A stretch of 64,000 bases of DNA from Combretum micranthum (GCA_024138025.1 JAMXBD010000635.1:1-64000), one strand, 5' to 3'; counted from the stretch's first letter, positions 24,680 through 37,586 are shown. A program made the numbers and translations. The notes: generated from the letters alone by a model not told the origin.

Positions 24680-25165
24680 TTCAGGAACAGAAAAGGAAGC
24701 ATAGCAGAAATGGATGATCCTAGGACAAGCTGGAAGAACACATGTAGAGGACATCAATATTGTTGTCGGCATCACAAGGATACATAGTTTTCGGCTCAGT
24801 CCTTTTAAGGCAGAAAACATGACCACCATCCTCCCATATCCTGGAAAAGAAGCACAATAGGCATCACGGTAGAATTTGCAAGCATCACATCATAAATCGA
24901 AACAGACAATAGGTGAGCAACAGAGGTGACGAAAGTGCTCCCTCCGAGTTAGACGGAGCACAGGAAAGTGATCACGGTGATAAGGGTGTCGAAACTCTTC
25001 TAGCAGTTCAGCATATGACTTGTTCAAGTGAAAATTGCAATCCTTGCGACCATAGACTGGACCTTGAATGGGGATTTCACATCCATAGCACTTAAATTTG
25101 TCATCTTTCTCTTTCATATGCCTCTGGGTTAGGGGATACTCATGGCTGGAATGTTTAGTCTTCAT
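24680..25165 (-). pseudogene. DC1 (C1-like zinc finger) protein, N-terminal fragment
   Basis: DC1 proteins are plant Cys/His-rich proteins, several linked to stress or hormone signalling; their biochemical role is poorly defined. Start chosen at ATG 25163-25165 (MKTKHSSHEYPLTQ), the usual 'HPLTL' opening. The first DC1 unit is clear: FKCYGCEIPIQGPVYG, then CNFHLNKSYAELLEEFRHPYH (C..C, C.F.LH..CAELP...HP.H pattern). An in-frame TGA at 24890-24892 interrupts the second unit, which continues CDACKFYRDAYCAS. A TTTTCCAG acceptor-like site precedes HVFCLKRTEPKTMYPCDA. The remainder of a normal DC1 protein is absent on this strand. Confidence 0.75.
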
Positions 25166-25189
25166 GTTTCCCAACCAAAGCAAGGCCCC

Positions 25190-26040
25190 TCTTGGGATTC
25201 AGATGGGATGCACGCCCTCTATTCACTACACCAAGATCAAGAAAAGGGAATACTTTTTTTCTTCCCCGTATTAGTTTCGACCTTGACACAAATCTGATTC
25301 AGACAATCATCAAGATAAGATAGGGGTCTCAATTATAAAATTCAATAAAAAAGAGAAAAAAATCATTATCTATCTATGCATGTCTTCTTCTGTGGAATCT
25401 ATCAATTTTTTTTTTTTAAAAAGTGCTTATAGTAGTTGGATAGATTTATATAACGAGGACCAGAATATTCATATTACATAGTCAATGTATTGATAAGTTG
25501 AAGGTCATTCAGCTCTATAACAGCCAAGATGGACCCCTGAATGGCTCATGCGCATATAATTATATGCTGAACATCCCTAAAAACTTCCAAAATTATACCG
25601 CCAGCCCCACTCGTTTTGCCTCCACCTTTATATAAATTATCAAACGATGATTGTATAATTGTGAAACTTATTTAGAGGCATCTATGTACAATGATGATGA
25701 GCAGTGTTATATAACAACGAAAAGTAGGTGTGCAGCAACAATTCTAGAGTAGTTTCAAAAAATTTTAGGCGATCGTGTAATCTAAACTTCAGTTAATTTA
25801 AAATACAGCAGTTGAAATGAATTTTTGATGCCTTTCCTGTTTTCATATTGTCAACAGAGACATAGAGAGGGAAAAAGAGTGAAATACAGATTGAACATTA
25901 CATCCATGATACCCATAGTTCAATATGATCTGGATAAAAGAGAGCCTTGCCTGCTTTGAATGTAACAGGCCCTTTGAGCTGCCAACTTATCGCTGGCCAA
26001 AATGCAACTACTTTCGAGCGGTTTACTGCCCTCAATTTGA
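25190..26040. other. spacer between opposed DC1 fragments
   Basis: No recognisable coding sequence. It contains a short T/A run near 25410. It may hold the breakpoint if the flanking DC1 pieces were once one gene. Confidence 0.4.
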
Positions 26041-26049
26041 GGAATATAT

Positions 26050-27240
26050 AGATTGAAAACCTTGTGTTTGCAAAGAGTGCCTTTTCTCTGTCCACAGATC
26101 CTGTGCTAATCAATGTCCACCAAAGATCCAAAACCACTTTCACGATTTACATCCTCTCAGCCTGTACCACAGATCAACCGATTCTGAATACATATTTCCA
26201 TATGTCTGCAGTGCCTGCCAAGCGCATACCATTGGGCAGATTGCTCACTTGGCTTATGTCTTAAATGCATAAGAACGCATCTCTCTATCAAGTTTGAAGA
26301 TAGCAACCACCTTTTCTATTGCTTAGACAAAACAGATTTTGATCCCCACCGTAATGTCTGTGATGAAAAGTGATAGTTATGCATCATTCCTTGTCTGCAT
26401 TGTCCCGAAATGTGGTTATGCAGTGCATCCCCACTGCACTCAGCTTCCTTTAGCAGAGACAGCCAAACACAGGAGACATTGTCACACCCTTATTTGGACC
26501 AATTCGGATGTTGATGAAGATGACAATTCAGATAAATATTAATGTGATGCTCGTAAGAAGAGGAGACAAAAATCACTGGGTTTATCACTGCGAGGATTGT
26601 GATTTTGTTGCTTATATTGGTTGTGATGGTGCGCATTCTTTTCCTAAATTTTTAAACTTATGGATATTTCCATGAATTCTCATGAATTTTGCTCGTTCAT
26701 CATTGCCTGCAAAAAGTGCACCTTATGTCTCTGAGTATTCTTCTTTCACATGATTGCTCACTCTTGTAAAGTGTCCAGACTCAATTACATTACTATGAGC
26801 ACATGTGCCTGATTGCCTAATTCTGATTGACTATGCTTCTATTGAAAAAATGCCTCTAAAAAGTTTTCCTTGTTTTTGTTGAATGCTATCAGGAATTGCA
26901 CTCCCTAGTAACAGAGTATGAACACCAAGTCAGGAAAAATGGTCCACTTCCAGATCATTACCTTGAAAAGATAGATGATGAGCTAGTAATGCTATGACAG
27001 AAACAGGAGGAGGTGAGAGCAAAACTAGAGGGCCTTCTATCCAAACTGAAGGCCCTTGAAGACGAACAAATTCATTACCTTCCATCCAAGACAACATGCT
27101 ATATGATTACCTTTAAGTACAATGCTGATTATGAACCACTAATATTTCATGATATGGCCATCAGCCTTAGTCCTAGTATTAAGAAAACTGAATGGAAAGC
27201 TCTCTTCAATAACGAAAATGATGAAATCATGTCAAAATGA
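26050..27240 (+). pseudogene. DC1 protein, middle and C-terminal fragment
   Basis: Successive DC1 units in shifting frames: CKECLFSVHRSCANQ with HDLHPLSLYH; VCSACQ then (shifted) SAYHWADCSLGLCLKC; IKFEDSNHLFYCLDKTDF with NVCDEK; CGYAVHPHCTQLPLAE; then (shifted) NHWVYHCEDCDFVAYIGCDG. A donor-like GT follows near 26627. A later exon, about 26893-27240, encodes a charged, probably coiled-coil tail (KLEGLLSKLKALEDEQIHYL) ending at a TGA, interrupted by an in-frame TGA near 26995. At least three shifts or stops make it a pseudogene. It lacks the N-terminal units carried by the opposed fragment at 24680-25165. Confidence 0.78.
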
Positions 27241-29162
27241 CCAGTTCTAAGCTATCTTAGATACTTCTCCTCGAGCTAATGGGCAAACTTGCAAATAATA
27301 TCTGCCATTACCAAAACAGTGACGTTTTATGATACCTTATAGGTAAATAAAATTGGATACAGTATGTATGCAGCTGTAAATTTTCTGTCCTCCCAAAACA
27401 ACTTTAGTTCCCTCTTGAAAGATCGAATTGTGTGTTATAACAAATATATAAGCAGCCTGGCATACCATGATTAGTCCTGCATGATTTTGCTCCCTTTGAT
27501 GCTTTAGTAATGACAGGAGCTAGATCTTGTAATCGAAAAGATGTCTTCAAATTGAAACAGTAATAGTTTCTAGTTTTCTGCTGCTTTTGTATTCATAGGG
27601 TGTTGTAGTAAATAAATCTGATGAAGTGGCGTTACCTGATGTGCTTCTTCCAGATGGCTTTAAGGCAGATTATTGAGGGAAGTAAGTGTGCAGCTAGAAG
27701 GTTGTATGATAGCTTCTGAATGTTCTTATCTCATCAATGATCACATATGACTATACAGAAATCTCAAATGTTATACCAGCCATTCTTCCTACTATCTCTA
27801 AGATGATGCATCTTAAAATCTGATGGTGAAATAAAGACGCTTCACAGAGAAACTGAAGGGCTTTTTCTGATTGCCAGCAAGCGAATGGACAGATGCATTG
27901 CATTAATTATTTTACTCAGATAAGAATATGAATAGAAAAAAGTTGCTAAAGCACTTGACATCATATGCCAGCAATTAAAGCATTGTAGCAGCTAGTTTAT
28001 TGGTAGCATGTATAACATCACATATATGATACCAAAATTGTTGCTTAGTGTTACCTTCGCAAGTGCTCCAGCTAGTTGGAAAGTGGTAGCTACACAACTT
28101 GCTGCATCTGATGCTGTGTATGCTCAATTGTATGAAATTTAAAAGAAGGTGAAACCAAGTGTTTTACAACATGTGCCTGAGTTGAGCTAAATGACACAAG
28201 CATGCATAGCAAGTGGTAAATTACATAAACATACAAAAGGCCGCTGGTGTTTAAGGACAACCTAGGCTGAATCCATATGTCAGTTGATAGGAGACATACA
28301 TGTGAATGTAGTAACCGTGAGCATAAATAAAGCTCAAGCCAGTATTCTTTTAAAAACCAACATAAATCTAATGAGGAGCCTCTGAAGAGATCTCAACTTT
28401 TCAAATGCCCAATTACACCTACTTTAGATCATGACAAGGAAGATGAAATGTGTCTCTTATAAGCATCCCTTAGCACAAACTAGATGCAGCCATCTTAAAA
28501 AAAGGTAAAAAAGGATGCTCAGAAAAGAAATCACTAAGTGCAGGAAGTAAAATTGCATAAAGAGTGTTGTGCAATTCTTGAAAAAGTAATCATACATCAA
28601 CATAATGGCCAAAACAAGAGATATTAATATATGAAAAATCTGTATGCTTTATGAACCCTTTAATTTAGGACTCCTTAAAAGCCCATTTAGCTCAGAGTGT
28701 TTTTTAGAGTTCCGGTATTGTCTTACCATTGGCCTGACTTTGGTGTTTAGCTGGAAAAGATACAAAATGATAAATGAAAAATACACACTTCGGACATAGA
28801 TTGGAAATACATTAGACATGGACGAGATAGATATTTGGCTTATTGTTCCTGTTTATCGTCTAGATATTAGACCCTGCTTGTAACTTTGGAAAGGAAAGAC
28901 ACCAAAATGATAAAATGACGAATACCAACCATATCAAAGAGGTATCAGAACTTAGATACAAATTATAAATCAGATTTAAATTAGATAGAGACGGAAGATA
29001 GATGAGACAAACAAGTAATAAAAGGTAAAACCCAAATTACTAAAGACACTTAATGAGAATTATGTCAACGACTTGGTCAAATTCTGCTTGCACATATAGC
29101 TGTATTTCCCTAAAATGTCAACTTTTTATAGCAACTTTTATCAATTATATCTTCCAATATCC
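27241..29162. other. post-DC1 spacer, no gene recognised
   Basis: Moderate AT content. No motif, terminal repeat or RNA gene seen. Short frames near 27600-27690 could be decayed exon sequence, but I cannot assign them. Confidence 0.4.
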
Positions 29163-29545
29163 TCATGCATCATCAAATCGCACACAAGCTCCAACACCCC
29201 CTTCTGCCTTGCTTGTAATCACCCCACTGCAGGTCTCACCTATGTCTTCTCCCGATAATGCTACTTCTTCTTCCATCGGGTCTGCCTTGACTTCGTGGCC
29301 TTTGAGATCCAACCACCCGTCTACCCTCTCAAGTGCCACCTCAAGTGACACCCACAAAGATGTCTCTGACTATGAATGCGATGTCTGCCACTGCTGGACC
29401 TACTGTTTTGTGCACCAGTCTGCTGGGTTTGACTTTTAAATGTGCCTCAGGTAGGCATGGTCAACCGCTCCTTTTACTTATTGTCATCACTATACCTATG
29501 ACTTTGCTCCTGAGTTGCATTCACGCTATGTATAAGGTGAATATA
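29163..29545 (+). pseudogene. third DC1 fragment, N-terminal type
   Basis: In one frame: MHHQIAHKLQHPLLP, CLACNHPTAGLTYVFSR, a stop where a Cys codon would be expected, FFHRVCLDFVAFEIQPP. In a second frame: YECDVCHCWTYCFVHQSAG; in a third: FKCASGRHGQPLLLL. Together they follow the DC1 pattern HPL...C..C....Y.C..C.F.H..C....I.HP. A donor-like AAGGTGAAT ends it near 29535. At least two frame changes and a stop show decay. The Ser/Pro-rich frame across 29053-29439 is the wrong frame for most of it. Confidence 0.65.
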
Positions 29546-30343
29546 AATATAGTAGAAGTGGCAGAAGCAAAAGAAGATAGTGGCAGAAAGGGTCCAATAG
29601 TTGCATTTACAACCTTAATACAGCATTGGTTTTATAGACAACTTACATATATTAGCTGTTATATTGAAGAAATACAATATAAGTTCATTGTATCACCTGT
29701 GCATTTGGATGGTCTTGCTAGAAAGACAATAAGTTCCAGAGTAGTAGTTCCAATCCCAGCGCTGTAATTTAAACTTATAGCCACATTACCTTCTTCATAC
29801 TCTTATAATCATAAGATGGGCTATGTACAAGCAAAATTACATCACAAAAGATTATCACCATAGAAGTGCAAATACACACAGGAATCTAATCCCATTTCTG
29901 CTTTCTTGCCGAGTGCCTTACTGATTCTGGCAATGTGCGTCTCCTGGTTACAGCCCTTGCAAATCCATCCTCATCAGTTTATCTTCACATCTTTAAAACA
30001 TTAGCAGCATCTGTTGATCTGTCGACTGTATCACATGTAAACGTCCAATCCAGTTTTCTTTCTTTCTTTCTTTTTTTTTTTTCCTCTTAGGGCAACTCTC
30101 ACTATGAACTTTAACTACAAGGTTCACATCGGAGACTTAAGTTCTCAGTACCTCAACACATTTCAATAAATTTAGGTTCATGTTGTGTTTTCGGCTCAAG
30201 TTCAACTGCTAGAAGCAACCCAACAGGGTAGATAAATCTATTAAGTATGAAGTAACATCCACAAAATTTATGATTCGTAGAACAAAACAAATCATTCAAA
30301 CATAGGTAAAGATTATGAAATAACGCCTTATACAAGAATTTAC
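29546..30343. other. spacer, nothing recognised
   Basis: No motif-bearing frame. A T/C tract lies near 30058-30082. Confidence 0.4.
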
Positions 30344-30464
30344 CTCTGAAGCTTGTAGATGGCTGGCACTTGATGTATCTACACTAAAGCACCACCTTCG
30401 ACCTTTGGGTGTAAAACTGATAAGGACTCTTCCATCTTCATCTACACTACTGTCCTTTAATTGC
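30344..30464 (-). other. isolated exon-like segment, unknown protein
   Basis: On the minus strand an open stretch, containing DEDGRVLISFTPKGRRWCF and VDTSSASHLQASE, is bounded by an acceptor-like TTAAAG and a donor-like GAG|GTAAAT. Composition looks protein-coding, and it is unlike the surrounding AT-rich DNA. I do not recognise the family and no neighbouring exons were found. It could be a relic or captured exon. Confidence 0.35.
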
Positions 30465-32303
30465 CATATATATTGTAAAGAAACCACACGCGTAAGTGTA
30501 AAGCGATTTTAGTGGTTTGAGGATCATCCACCATTAAAGCTCCAAGAATATCCAGCAATGAAAAGATTTCACCACGTGTAGGTGACTTTCATGGCATGAA
30601 GTAATTGTTACCGCCTAGCAACCAACGATGTAGTACTGACTACTGAATACACGTATGTCTATGTATACATAATCGTGCAAGGTCAATTAGAATGGCCTAA
30701 GTGAAGTGGAGTCACAACCATGATGGTAGGTAGGGAATAAATAAACCAAACTACTCGAACTCTCGGTCCGACGATTATCTTTGTCTGTTTGTTTCCTAAA
30801 TCTTTTATCGTTTTCAAATAAATATTTATTAAAAAATAAACACAAATAAAAAATAAATATTTTATCCATAAACAAGTTAAACAGATCAGATACAGGTAAA
30901 ATACAAATACAAGTTAGATATAGATTACATACAAACAAAAATTAGATAATCGAAATAGACCCTTAAGTTTGATTCGAGAATAATTGAATCAATATCGAGC
31001 TAATATATCGAGTTGATTTCATTTTCATATGTTTCGCTTGATTAACTTGTAAACCTAATTGAGCTCTATTGACCTCGAATCAAGTATAATTATCTACCAA
31101 ATTCAAGTCTGGATGGTACTATCATATTAATTAGAATTAGAATATCTTTTATTAATCGGGCTTGAACAAACTTAATCAAGTAGAATTCAAACCTATGTGT
31201 TGTTACATCAAGCTAAATCGAGCTTGAATTTTAAGTTTTATTAAACTCGAATGTAGCATTATACCATCTTGATTCAATTTATTTATAACATCCTACAGGT
31301 GGTAACAAAATATAATAGGCAGTATTCTACCGTTAAACTTCGAAACTAAGCTTGTCAAAGCGCTACTTCAAGTGTCCATGTGAGTCTCTAAAGAAGTGTT
31401 TTCCTGTCCAAGAGCTTAGCTCGTCAAACGCAGTCAGTAGGCTAAGCGATTGGTCCTTAGTCAAATTCGAGTATTGCAAAATAGGGTAACAAGTGTTTCA
31501 TTCCTAACTTATTTTATGTGCCAACTTAATTTAACTTTTTGTAATTGGTTTCAAGCCGAAAGCTTGTCCAAATAAAAATTTAAACGGTTAATATTATAAA
31601 TAGTACTAAACCTTAATAAAATTTGTAATTAGATATTCGAATTTTTAAATTAATTAATTTAGTACTTAAATTTTTAAAATATTTAAAAAAGCTTTTTAAA
31701 TACGCTAATAGTATCTTTGTGATATTGATTAACAACTTAGCATACGTAAAAAGTAATTCCAAATACTAAATTAGTCAACTTCAAAATTTAAGTACCACAT
31801 TAATTAATTTCAAAGTTTAAGTGTTAGAATTCAGTGTCATTTGTCAAATTTATCCAATTCTAAGTACTTAATATGAGCATGAGGGCCAAAAAAAAATAAT
31901 ATGAGTGTCTAAATTCAATGGTGACACAGCCCACGTCGGAAAAAATAAAAGGGCCTCCGATCTAACATTGTGTCCAGAAAATATAGTTGCCACCATTTGA
32001 AACCAAAACTTATTTTATAATGTCTTAAAACCATTTTGAATCATGTGTTACTTATTTTTAAAATTTACTGTCATTATTATATATAACTTGTTGAATCTTG
32101 TAGTGTCATTTAAAAAAAAATTAATTAACTATTAAATTATCTATTGTAACCAGACTAGATCTATGACCGTTGTATATTAACATTGTAAAACCCAGGAAGT
32201 TATAATCTAAAACATGTCAATATTAACTATAAGCACCAGTCTGAAGACTAACAGATATTTACGTAGAATATGTAATGAAAGATACACACGTGTATATAGG
32301 TTA
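30465..32303. other. AT-rich intergenic DNA
   Basis: No gene recognised. About 31585-31860 resembles the hairpin MITE at 32304-32566 (shared boxes near TTAATAAAATTTGTAATTAG and later TTAATTAATTTCAAAGTTTA) and may be a diverged relative. Confidence 0.4.
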
Positions 32304-32566
32304 ATGTCACAAATAGTATATGAACTTTAATAAAATATATGATTAGGTACTTTAACTTTGAATTTGATCGATTTGATACCTAGATTTTGAAACTGATCAA
32401 TTTAGAACCCGAAAGAACTTTTTACACATGTCAACAGTACTTCTATTAAATTCTTTCAAGTATTAAATTGATTAATTTTAAAATTTTTTTAGTAGCAAAT
32501 TGATCAATTTTAAAGTTCAAATATCTAATTATATATTTTATTAAACATAGGTAACATTTGAGACAT
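32304..32566. mobile_element. foldback MITE, long inverted repeats
   Basis: The first about 75 bp and the reverse complement of the last about 75 bp agree closely: ATGTC(A/T)CAAAT near the tip, TTTAATAAAATATAT, ATTAG.TA and GATC.ATTTG further in. The whole 263 bp could fold as one stem-loop. No coding sequence. Superfamily unassigned. Confidence 0.65.
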
Positions 32567-32800
32567 CATCTCATAATAAATATATATATAATATAACTAC
32601 ACAATAATACTGTATACTCAAACTTACATAAGATAACGTATAGTATAGGTGGCTCATTTAGTCTAGCCCCATCACAAATGACCAAGTACGTAATCAAATA
32701 TGCTTCTGGGTCCATGCCTAAGTAAGTATACAGCCACACGTCATGCATAACAAGAGTCTCTATTTCTAAACAACATACTAACTATCATTGGTCACACAAA

Positions 32801-33421
32801 TAGGAATGCAATCGGGGTGAATTTGAAACGGATCACAATAGATACAAACCTGATCCCTCTCAATAGGGTCTTGACCCGCCCCTTCTCGCGACCTGCTTCA
32901 TTTCTTTTCTCTCTTTTTTTTTTTCTTTTCAACTCTTAATTAAATTCAATTGTATATTTCCAACAAAATATTGGATGATAGCCCGATAGCTAGACTTCAA
33001 TATGGTCTAAACCAACTAAGCTAATAAAGCACACTTGCCATTCACAAGCTCATTGAACTAGCTATTTTATTTGTTAAAATAACAAAAATTAATAATATTG
33101 TAAAAAAAATTAAGAAATAAAATAAAAATTAGAGAAAAAGATAAAATAAAGTTAAAATTATTAACAACCATGCTTAAAGACAAAAATTAGTAGGGTTTTT
33201 GTTTTTTAAATTTCAAACTTAATTTTTAAATTGTTTATAATATAACAGGTTCGGGTTACCCATGCGGGATTTTTTTAATGACTCAAATCCGATCCGAAAC
33301 CCATAGATCGCATGTAATTTCTTAAACCCGCCCCGCGACTCTATAGGATATGATCCTATAAGGTTTTCAATTGTTCAGACGCGATCGGTACCCTATAATG
33401 ACCCATCCCATTGCATCCCTA
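32801..33421. mobile_element. hAT-like MITE with 8 bp target duplication
   Basis: Left end TAGGAATGCAATCGGG; right end in reverse complement TAGGGATGCAATGGGA. Flanks CACACAAA (32793-32800) and TACACAAA (33422-33429) differ at one base, as an 8 bp hAT duplication would. GC-richer ends with CCCGCCCC boxes surround an AT-rich core; no transposase. Length 621 bp. Confidence 0.75.
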
Positions 33422-33759
33422 TACACAAATAGTCATTTGCACTATCACCATCTATAGGATCGTAATGGAAAGTTCATAAACAAGATATCATCTCTGTGTA
33501 CCTAAAAAAAGATAAAGTGCATGTTGAGTTACTATGGAAATACCATAAACACATAAGGATAATCAAGCAACATAGTTTCGAAAGCATTCATATAACTAAA
33601 TGTAACAAATACTATTTATTTCTTTAGGGAAAGTGTGAAATTTGGTACCTTAACTTTGTAAGAAATTCATTTGTGTATGGTAAATGAAAAAATATCATAA
33701 AGAAGGGCAAAGAGTGTACTTTCACAATTTAATACAAGGGCAATTTACTCAATTCTACT

Positions 33760-35420
33760 GAGATTTATATAAATAAAACCGTTTCAGCCTAGATCAATGT
33801 TTTTTTCTTTTCTACAACAATTTCTAAAGCCTCAAACCCTAGTTTTCTCTTCTTGAAAGTATTTCCATTGAAGAAACAATCAAAGACTAGGAGGTTAAGG
33901 TAAGTCCTTCTTTTCGTGGTCTTTTGATGTTCCAAAGAGGATTTATTTCCTAACATATGCTTCGGAGTAAAGGTGTTCGTGTTTGGGTCAAAATTGTTGA
34001 TTTTACGGTTGTAGATTCGTGAAGGAGGAGAAAAATTAACTTATTACAAGTATATTGATTAGAAAACGATATTTATATATTGTAAATTACGATCTTGGAG
34101 TCTTATATGTTTGAGGATCAAAGAAAATAATGTTTTGGAATTTTTTTTAATGGTTTGGAGCAAAGTGGGGTACGAACAAGAGTCATGGTTGTGACACGAG
34201 CCACGATCTCATTAGGAGTCACGAGTCTTAGCTAATCACGGCCATAAGCCCCATAGCAGGCGTGACAAAGGTGTTTTCATATGTTTTCTCCCTCCCAAGC
34301 TTATCACGCCTTCCATCACAGGCGTGATCAACAAGGAAATGATGTAATCTTATTTTTATCCTTATTTTGACTTTCCTAAACACCTAAACCTTTAGCTTAA
34401 CATCAAGTATACCTAATTCTAGGTAGGAATGTATCTTTAGACCTAGAATAATAGTAGTTCTCAAGAACTTTGGAAAACCAAATAACCTTAAGGGTATATT
34501 TCCTTCCTTATCAAGTAATGATTGTCACAGTTATGTATCTTGTTCAGGTGATTCAAGTAGCTTTGTGTTAACCATTACAGAAGCTAATATAGGATGTCAC
34601 TACATTGATTGTTGCTTGTGCGTGTTAGGTATTAGCATTCGAAATGGACTAATCATTCATTGTACTTTGATTCATGTTTTGCTGCTTGTATTTAGTTGAG
34701 CTGAGTGGACCAAGAGTAATGGTGATGCTAGGATAGCAACCTGATGATCCTTGTGTGACATTGTCCCGAGTGGAGTTGCACCTAGAAAGGATTCCGGTAA
34801 ACTAGGTGAAAACAGTTGTGGTTTTTAGGTATTGGGGAGTATCTAATACCAAATATATGTACATAAATAATAGTATATGTTTTGTTGTGAAGTCATGAGT
34901 TATTTCAGATTTAGGGCTAGTTGTAAATAGTTCTAAACTGTGTTGATTATCTTACTAATTTAAAGATAATAAATTGCAGTTATTGCATTTATTGCATGTG
35001 AATATGTCTTATGATTGTTTGATACATGTGTGTTTGTGGTTTTGGCATATTGGGCTTCAACTAACCATTTATAATCTTTTCAAGAACAGATGAGGAACCT
35101 ATAATGTTCGATTTATCTGAGTATGATGTTTTAGTGGATTACGAGTATAATGATAGTGAACCGAATGATCAGTGGAGTTCTGATCAAGTTGTCTTATATG
35201 AAGATAGATGATTTTTTTTATATGAAGCTGTAATACTTTGGTTTGCTGAAATAAATTAAGTTGATTTTCTTTAGGATAGGTATAAAACGACTAAAGTTTA
35301 TTCTCGAGTTTATTTTGAATTATTAAATATTGATGAAATTATTATTAATGAGTTGGAGTTATTAAAAGCATATTGAGGATGTTAATAGGTTTTTGGGCCT
35401 TTCATGTCACCATTTCACAA
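33760..35420 (+). repeat. Gypsy-like LTR remnant with promoter and intron-like structure
   Basis: A TATATAAATA box near 33766 is followed by a pyrimidine-rich leader with AAACCCTAG, and a consensus donor AAG|GTAAGT at 33899/33900. GATCACGGCC-like words occur at 34180-34330. An acceptor at 35088-35089 precedes an acidic frame ending TGA at 35211. The architecture parallels the LTRs at 46256-49789 and 52965-55458. Exact LTR ends and target duplication were not found; the left boundary may lie near 33630. Confidence 0.4.
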
Positions 35421-37586
35421 TGACACGTAACGGGTTGATAACACACTAAGATTAGAGCGTTTTAATTTTGTATCCAAACAATGAAATAATCAAATATCCG
35501 ATCAAAGTTTTCGTGGCTGCTTTCCACTCAATGCCATTTGTTCTATTTATTAACGTGAAAGAGACAATTTATTAATGCTAAACAACACTAGAAAATGTAG
35601 TAAAAATTTAATAATAGGCTGCTTCTTTTACTTAATAGTCACAAAAAGTTTAATTGGGTATTAAATTAATCACTATAAAGTTTGGGTATCAAATTGTATT
35701 TTCATATAAAGCTTAGACACCAAATTTGACATTTACCTTTATCTTTAGTTTTAGGCATTATAAGCAATGTATGGCAAACTTAGATACTAAAGAATTATTA
35801 TACTTAAAATGTAATAGCAATCCATGCATAATTACTATATTTAAAATGTAACCATGTAATAACATCCCATTTTTGCTTATTAAAGTTTTAAAAATATATG
35901 TATAGAAATGCACATATATTTTAGTATATAATAAAAATAAAATATTGTATTAAACCTTAAATGATCACATTTTAATATATTTAGGCCTAGTAATTATATA
36001 GGATTATATTTTACAAGGCCTTAGAAATTATATTTAGGTTTAATATAAAATAATTTTTTTTATATATGTAGTGTAACATCCAATTAAATAGCCTATGATG
36101 GGCTAATTTATTTAAATAGGACTGAATTTAAACTTTAAAATCATATTTTGTGCATAAATTAACCAAAGCATAGGCCAACAACCTAAGGGAAAGATGCATA
36201 CACATACACATGGAAGGTCCTTGGTTTGAATCAAAGAGAAGACAAACTTTGCCTTTTATTTCTTTAGTTATAAGAGGACACGTGGCAACTTGTGATTGTC
36301 TCTCATGACACATCAACATCGAGGTCATCATCTTATTCCAAATTTGCATATTATTTCAAGACTTTTCTAGATTAAATCGGGTAAGGAATTAGGGAAAAAA
36401 ACGATGTTCTAATTGTCTAAAATATGAAAATTTAATCTTGATTTTACATTGTTTTAGAAACTTGAGATATTTGGTAAGCTTCTAATCCATATTGACATGG
36501 AAAATATCTAATTTTCAAGGCAAACGACATCAAATCTTTAAGTTTTTTTTTATTCATCAAGATTGAAACCTTAGACTTTGAAATCTTGAATATTCACAAA
36601 TTATCACTCTCCACACTTGAATCAATCTCAATTAATATTGTTGTGAGTGATATTTTGTCAGTAGAGATTGCATGGGCCTACAATCAAAGAAGACTTGTCA
36701 GTGGTGTACCGAGGGTCATTCAGTGCTGTCACTTCGATGTTTAAGTTAGTGTGGGATTGCTTGAATGTGTTTTTAATGCTCTCGCTAGATTTTACGTTTG
36801 TTGGAAAACCATAAATGTACATTTTTTTTATAAAAATGATCAATTTGAATGCAAAAGCCACCAGTAAGTGTGTTGATCATGCAAGTATAAGTAAGCAGGA
36901 GTATTTAAGATCGTGATCTACTAGGAGCTAATTGACTAAGTACTAGATTGTAGTGGTTTTACTCTAAGCCATGCAACCAAAATGGAGTTTAAGATTTCTA
37001 AACTAATTAAATTACTTCTACATATTACAACCATAAATTATGACTAATCTAACACTAAATATTAAACTAATACTAAAATTACTTATGTGAAACTCCTTCT
37101 ATAAATAATTGTGGGATTTTATAATGGTTTAATTAAAATTTATATTTGTTGCATTGTAGTTATAATTGGGTTTGTTCCTTTAGATTTTAATTAAACTCAT
37201 AAGAATTTACTTTCTTCTTAGTTGCAAAATTCTAGTTATAACATGAATATCCCTCTCAAGTAATCCATTAATAATCATCAATTTAATAACACACTCTTCT
37301 CATAAGCCATATTATTCTAATTGAATTTGTGGTTTAAGCACGTGTTTATGTCAATAAACCTTAATTTCAATCGTATTAAGAACATGAGTTCTACAATTTT
37401 AGTCGAAACCGCACATGTCCATGTCAGTTTAGAAGTTGTATTTTCTATTTTAATTGAGTTTTAGAATTCCTTTCGAGTATCTTAAGCTTTAATTTACAAG
37501 AAAATTCATAGACAAGTTTCTACCTTGTAAACATTGAAATAGAAATAACCAAAATTCTAAACTAACAAAACCCTTTTATAAAAAAC
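35421..37586. other. AT-rich intergenic DNA with a weak tRNA-like patch
   Basis: No gene recognised. About 36165-36225 has a GCCAACAACCTAAGGGAAAG to TTGGTTTGAATC arrangement that loosely resembles pol III A and B boxes of a tRNA-derived SINE. Frames at 36128-36349 and 36658-36861 show no known motif. Confidence 0.35.

Noticed and set aside
29053..29439. Ser/Pro-rich 128-codon frame
   Set aside because: The DC1 pattern runs in a different frame over most of it; the frame is an artefact of pseudogene decay.
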